Of a DNA stretch of 33,941 nt, positions 31,270-33,941 are shown piece after piece. The translations under genes and the position numbers were made by a program. Below the pieces are notes generated by a model. It worked only from the letters and a program-made list of their open reading frames with translations. It was not told the origin of the DNA and did not search any database. The DNA comes from a virus, in the IMG/VR virus record IMGVR_UViG_3300033153_005656, positions 1 to 33,941 of that record. One strand, written 5' to 3'. Positions within the stretch are counted from its first letter, which is position 1. Every line of letters starts with the position of its first letter.

Positions 31270-32304
31270 TTAAGATTTTCGAGATTCAACTAATTTTTGA
31301 CGAATACCATCAGCGACAGCGTTAACTTTACTGATAACGTCAGTAGTTTCCACTTTTGCGCTTGGAGCAGTAATCTTTGTTCCTTTTGGTGGAGTGTGTG
31401 AGCTTTTTATTGATGCTAACTTAGCATCGAATTTCGCCTCAACAGCAGCAATCGCCTCAGCAACTACATCACTTACAGCGGCAATAATAGCCTCAGTGTT
31501 TTCCTCAGGTTTCTCAGCAGCTTCAATCTCAACTACTTCCGTAATAACTCCCCCTGCAACCAATATCTTTCGACCGTCGGCAAGTTCGTACTCACCATCT
31601 TCGAGCGTCATAGCTCCAATAGGCGCAACCTCAACTCCTGTAGCAACTTCTTCTGCATTGATAAGCAGAGATTTTTCACCTTTAAGAGCAAGGACATTCA
31701 TAACACTGGCATCAGTGTTTTTCCATGGTAATTTCATTTTTTGTTCTAATTTAGTTAATAATAAATCGTTAATTTTATTCTTTGCACCTGCAATCATAAT
31801 ACTTGCAGCTATTTTAATGCCCGAATTTATAACTCGGTCAACAAAACCATATTGCTCGGCTTCCGTTGGACTCAGCCAGTCAGAAGCTTTCATCAAGTCT
31901 TTTATTTTATTGTCGTCTAAGCCTGTTTTTTCCCTATAAATTTTAATCATTATAGCGTCCATTTTTAACAGGTCGCTCGCAGCTTTTTGAAAATCATAAA
32001 CATTGCCGGTCACTTCCTTCCAACCATTATGAATTAAAAACAAAGCATTATCAGAAATATGAACCTCATCACAAGCAATTGCAATTACTGTCCCTGCGCT
32101 TGCAGTAAGTCCTATAATATTCGCAATTGTTTTTTTAGGATGTGTTTTTATTAAGTCGTGAATTGTTAAACCAGTAGCAAGATCACCACCGAGCGAAGAA
32201 ATATCAAACTCAACATCTTCGTTTTTATTTGAGTTTAGGAAGGTTTTAACGCTTTCAACTGTTATATTCTCCCCAACAGTATCAAATAATTCAAATTTTA
32301 CCAT
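31270..32304 (-). CDS. ClpP-type prohead protease with scaffold-like C-terminus
   Basis: 344 residues from ATG 32304; the frame opens at a TTG at 32319 but the terminator T-run sits just upstream, so ATG 32304 is favoured. Residues 1-160 are an S14 (ClpP-like) peptidase: GGDLATGLTIHDLI, GLTASAGTVIA with Ser69, LFLIHNGW with His92, and PTEAEQYGFVDRV as the closing motif. The remaining 180 residues are acidic and helical (EIEAAEKPEENTEAIIAAVS, VVAEAIAAVEAKFDAKLASI) and fit a scaffolding role, as in fused protease-scaffold proteins. First gene of the head operon. Confidence 0.88.
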   Translation of the reverse strand: MVKFELFDTVGENITVESVKTFLNSNKNEDVEFDISSLGGDLATGLTIHDLIKTHPKKTIANIIGLTASAGTVIAIACDEVHISDNALFLIHNGWKEVTGNVYDFQKAASDLLKMDAIMIKIYREKTGLDDNKIKDLMKASDWLSPTEAEQYGFVDRVINSGIKIAASIMIAGAKNKINDLLLTKLEQKMKLPWKNTDASVMNVLALKGEKSLLINAEEVATGVEVAPIGAMTLEDGEYELADGRKILVAGGVITEVVEIEAAEKPEENTEAIIAAVSDVVAEAIAAVEAKFDAKLASIKSSHTPPKGTKITAPSAKVETTDVISKVNAVADGIRQKLVESRKS

Positions 32305-32321
32305 ATCCGAAAAGTACAAAT

Positions 32322-32350
32322 AAAAAAAAGCCTTAACAAGAATTAAGACT
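32322..32350 (-). terminator. Intrinsic terminator after the tail operon
   Basis: On the minus strand AGTCTTAA and TTAAGGCT form an 8-bp stem with one G-T pair and a 6-base loop, followed by eight T. It ends the tape-measure transcript just before the protease gene. Confidence 0.8.
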
Positions 32351-32374
32351 TTACATTGTCACCATGTCAGTAAA

Positions 32375-32575
32375 CTATGCCGTTATGTCTCTGAATACCG
32401 TCCTTTCACTAACCGCAAAAATCTCACATAAAGCCCCGACAACATCAGAAGTATTACGGCAATTCTCTAAACCTGTCGCTAAATCTCGAAGCTGTGAGGC
32501 TGCTTTCTTCTGATCTTTTAAAGCTAGTTGACAAAATTCAGAACGCTGTTTTATATATTTATCTCTTTTAGCCAT
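32375..32575 (-). CDS. Small HTH-like protein after the tape measure
   Basis: 66 residues, helical: RSEFCQLALKDQKKAASQLR, DVVGALCEIFAVSERTVFRD. The C-terminal AVSERTVFRDI resembles the recognition helix of DeoR-type HTH regulators (xSxRTVxRDI). It overlaps the tape-measure stop by one base and lies before a terminator. Could be a late regulator or a tail chaperone; only the C-terminal motif supports DNA binding. Confidence 0.5.
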   Translation of the reverse strand: MAKRDKYIKQRSEFCQLALKDQKKAASQLRDLATGLENCRNTSDVVGALCEIFAVSERTVFRDITA

Positions 32576-33941
32576 TAGATAACCCCTGCTTCTTTAACTG
32601 AGTTAAACGCTGTGAATCCTGCTTCAATTGATTCTACGCCTACAATAATAGGAGTCCTTTGTATTGCTTCATTAACTTGTTGATCAATGTTCGCAGTGTC
32701 AACCTCGCCACCTTCCTGTAAATGAGTCGAGCTTTTTCCAGTAAATGAACGCCCGCCAAAACTTTCATTAATCATACTTAAAGCAGCGATTTCAGCAGTT
32801 GCGTCTTTTTTCATCACAAACATAGCCTCTCCTTTTTCAGCTTCAAACATACTACCGTCTTGACCAAAAAATTTCGTTCCGCCTTGAGCGTGTGAGCTTC
32901 CGCCGATTATTCCGCCTTTTGCAAATTTCGGTGTCGGTTGTGATGCTATTGCAGCGATCTGAACACCTCCCAAAACTCCGACTAAAGCAGCCATAATAAT
33001 TCCGAGTATTGGATTTCCTGAGTTTGCCAAAGCACTTACAACACCCAAAGCAGTGGCAATTGTAGCGTCAATTAATGCAGCGTTTTTATCATCTTTAGCC
33101 TGTTTTGTTTTTAACTCTGCCTGTTTCCTTGCAAATTTAACATTAATTGCGTCCTGTGCTTCCTTGTTATCACCTACAAGAGCAAGCTCGTGGGCTTTTT
33201 GAATTTCTAAATCAGCAAGCTCCTGTTCGTGTCCTGCTGTAATAAGTGCCGTTAATCCAGAAGCAGCTTGAGCAATAGCCATAAATTTATCTTTAGAGCT
33301 TTCAAGCTCTTTGAAGTCTATAGTTGAAATCCTTGAAAAAGCATCACTAATAATTGAAACTCTTTTATCAGCCATTCCATTAGTCGCTGCAATAATTCGT
33401 TGCATACTTTCAAAAGCACTCTGTAAATTTTCTTCTCTGTGAGCGTCAATCTGTGCATTATATTCAGCGTCAATTTCTAAAAGCCTCGCTTTATGTTCGG
33501 CTTCTAAAAGTTCTTTTTCTTCATACAATAAACCATCCTGCTCTAATTTTAATTCAAGTTCCTCCTCTGCTTGCTCAATTAACAATTCTTTTCTTGCTTC
33601 AAAAGTCTCAGCTTCTGCTATCAGTCTATCATTTTCAAGCTTTGCCATTTGAGCAATTGCGTCTGCTCTGCGTTCAAGTTTTTCAGCTTCGATTTGTCTC
33701 TCTTTTTCGGCTGCAATTTCGGCTGCAATTTCTTGTTTTGTTATTTCGGCTGTCAATTCTCTTTGTGCTGAAACTAGTTGACCTGTGATTCTTACTCTTT
33801 TTAATGCGTTTTCTTTTTGTACATTAAACAAATCAGCTTCAAGTTGAGCCTGTTCATTTAGATCTTCTTTTGTTGAATCGCTTAAAGCATTCTGAGCCTT
33901 TTTTAAAGCGAGTTTTTCCTGAGCAATCTTAAGATTTGTAT
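32575..33941 (-). CDS. Tail tape measure protein, C-terminal part
   Basis: The last part of the 827-residue tape measure protein that begins at 1231. Residues 411 to the end (from 33828 on) give coiled-coil heptads (ITKQEIAAEIAAEKERQIEA), a hydrophobic stretch (ATIATALGVVSALAN, ILGIIMAALVGVLGGVQIAA) and a Gly-rich end (FAKGGIIGGSSHAQGGTKFF) that is typical of tape-measure C-termini, including GGxxxGxxHAxGGxxF. The stop at 32575 overlaps the start of the small HTH-like gene. Frame continuity with 1-1231 was checked by codon phase across the repeated ends. Confidence 0.88.
   Translation of the reverse strand, partial: TNLKIAQEKLALKKAQNALSDSTKEDLNEQAQLEADLFNVQKENALKRVRITGQLVSAQRELTAEITKQEIAAEIAAEKERQIEAEKLERRADAIAQMAKLENDRLIAEAETFEARKELLIEQAEEELELKLEQDGLLYEEKELLEAEHKARLLEIDAEYNAQIDAHREENLQSAFESMQRIIAATNGMADKRVSIISDAFSRISTIDFKELESSKDKFMAIAQAASGLTALITAGHEQELADLEIQKAHELALVGDNKEAQDAINVKFARKQAELKTKQAKDDKNAALIDATIATALGVVSALANSGNPILGIIMAALVGVLGGVQIAAIASQPTPKFAKGGIIGGSSHAQGGTKFFGQDGSMFEAEKGEAMFVMKKDATAEIAALSMINESFGGRSFTGKSSTHLQEGGEVDTANIDQQVNEAIQRTPIIVGVESIEAGFTAFNSVKEAGVI
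33828..33941. repeat. Terminal direct repeat, copy 2 (circle closure)
   Basis: Exact copy of bases 1-114 in the same orientation, inside the tape-measure gene; superimposing the two copies restores one uninterrupted coding frame. Confidence 0.95.

Noticed and set aside
31394-31939. 181-codon open frame on the plus strand
   Set aside because: It is the antisense of the acidic, alanine-rich end of the protease gene; no start context or recognisable domain.

Overview
The window is a complete, circularly closed genome of a tailed (siphovirus-type) phage of a Bacteroidetes host. Bases 1-114 are repeated exactly at 33828-33941, inside one open frame (the tape-measure gene), so the two ends join to a circle of 33827 bp. 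Evidence for a Bacteroidetes host: low GC, no Shine-Dalgarno boxes before starts, -7 promoter boxes of the TAnnTTTG type, a VirE/BT4734-type primase-helicase, and close TAATG/ATGA gene overlaps. Every gene I can support lies on the minus strand, so transcription runs from high to low coordinates. I see no integrase, tRNA, rRNA, CRISPR array or IS element.

Layout in the direction of transcription. (1) Early/replication region, 23.1 to 13.3 kb: coiled-coil protein, single-strand annealing protein, YqaJ/lambda-type exonuclease, small unknowns, membrane protein, VirE-type primase-helicase, a non-coding stretch with several inverted repeats around a 58-aa gene, an XRE-like regulator, an iteron-rich AT-rich stretch (candidate origin), a GIY-YIG (T5orf172) protein, an SF2 helicase with zinc ribbon, a VRR-NUC nuclease and an SSB-like protein. 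(2) Packaging, 13.3 to 10.1 kb: a 32-aa membrane peptide, small terminase, a 46-aa membrane peptide, large terminase interrupted by an intein, and a methyltransferase. (3) Tail region, 10.1 to 1.2 kb and across the circle junction: a tail-assembly-chaperone-like gene with a probable -1 frameshift, tail completion and fibre proteins, a baseplate-like protein, the 827-aa tape measure, and a small HTH-like gene followed by a terminator. (4) Head and lysis region, 32.3 to 23.2 kb: ClpP-type prohead protease, major capsid protein, a secreted-type protein, structural proteins, portal, connector, a LamG-type receptor-binding candidate, holins, amidase and a spanin-like protein, ending in a strong terminator.

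The most striking element is in the large terminase. An intein of 267 residues sits at the nuclease active site (NNH^C...HN^C, before IDAVRYG), and an HNH endonuclease is encoded in a different reading frame wholly inside it: its ATG lies in intein block B and its stop in block F. The terminase frame stays open throughout, so 528 bp are dual-coding. Other items worth following: the programmed-frameshift candidate at a T9 run, a palindromic operator abutting three -7 boxes, a winged-helix domain shared by the primase-helicase and the GIY-YIG protein, the iteron array, the intergenic inverted repeats, and two virion-cluster proteins with bacterial signal peptides.
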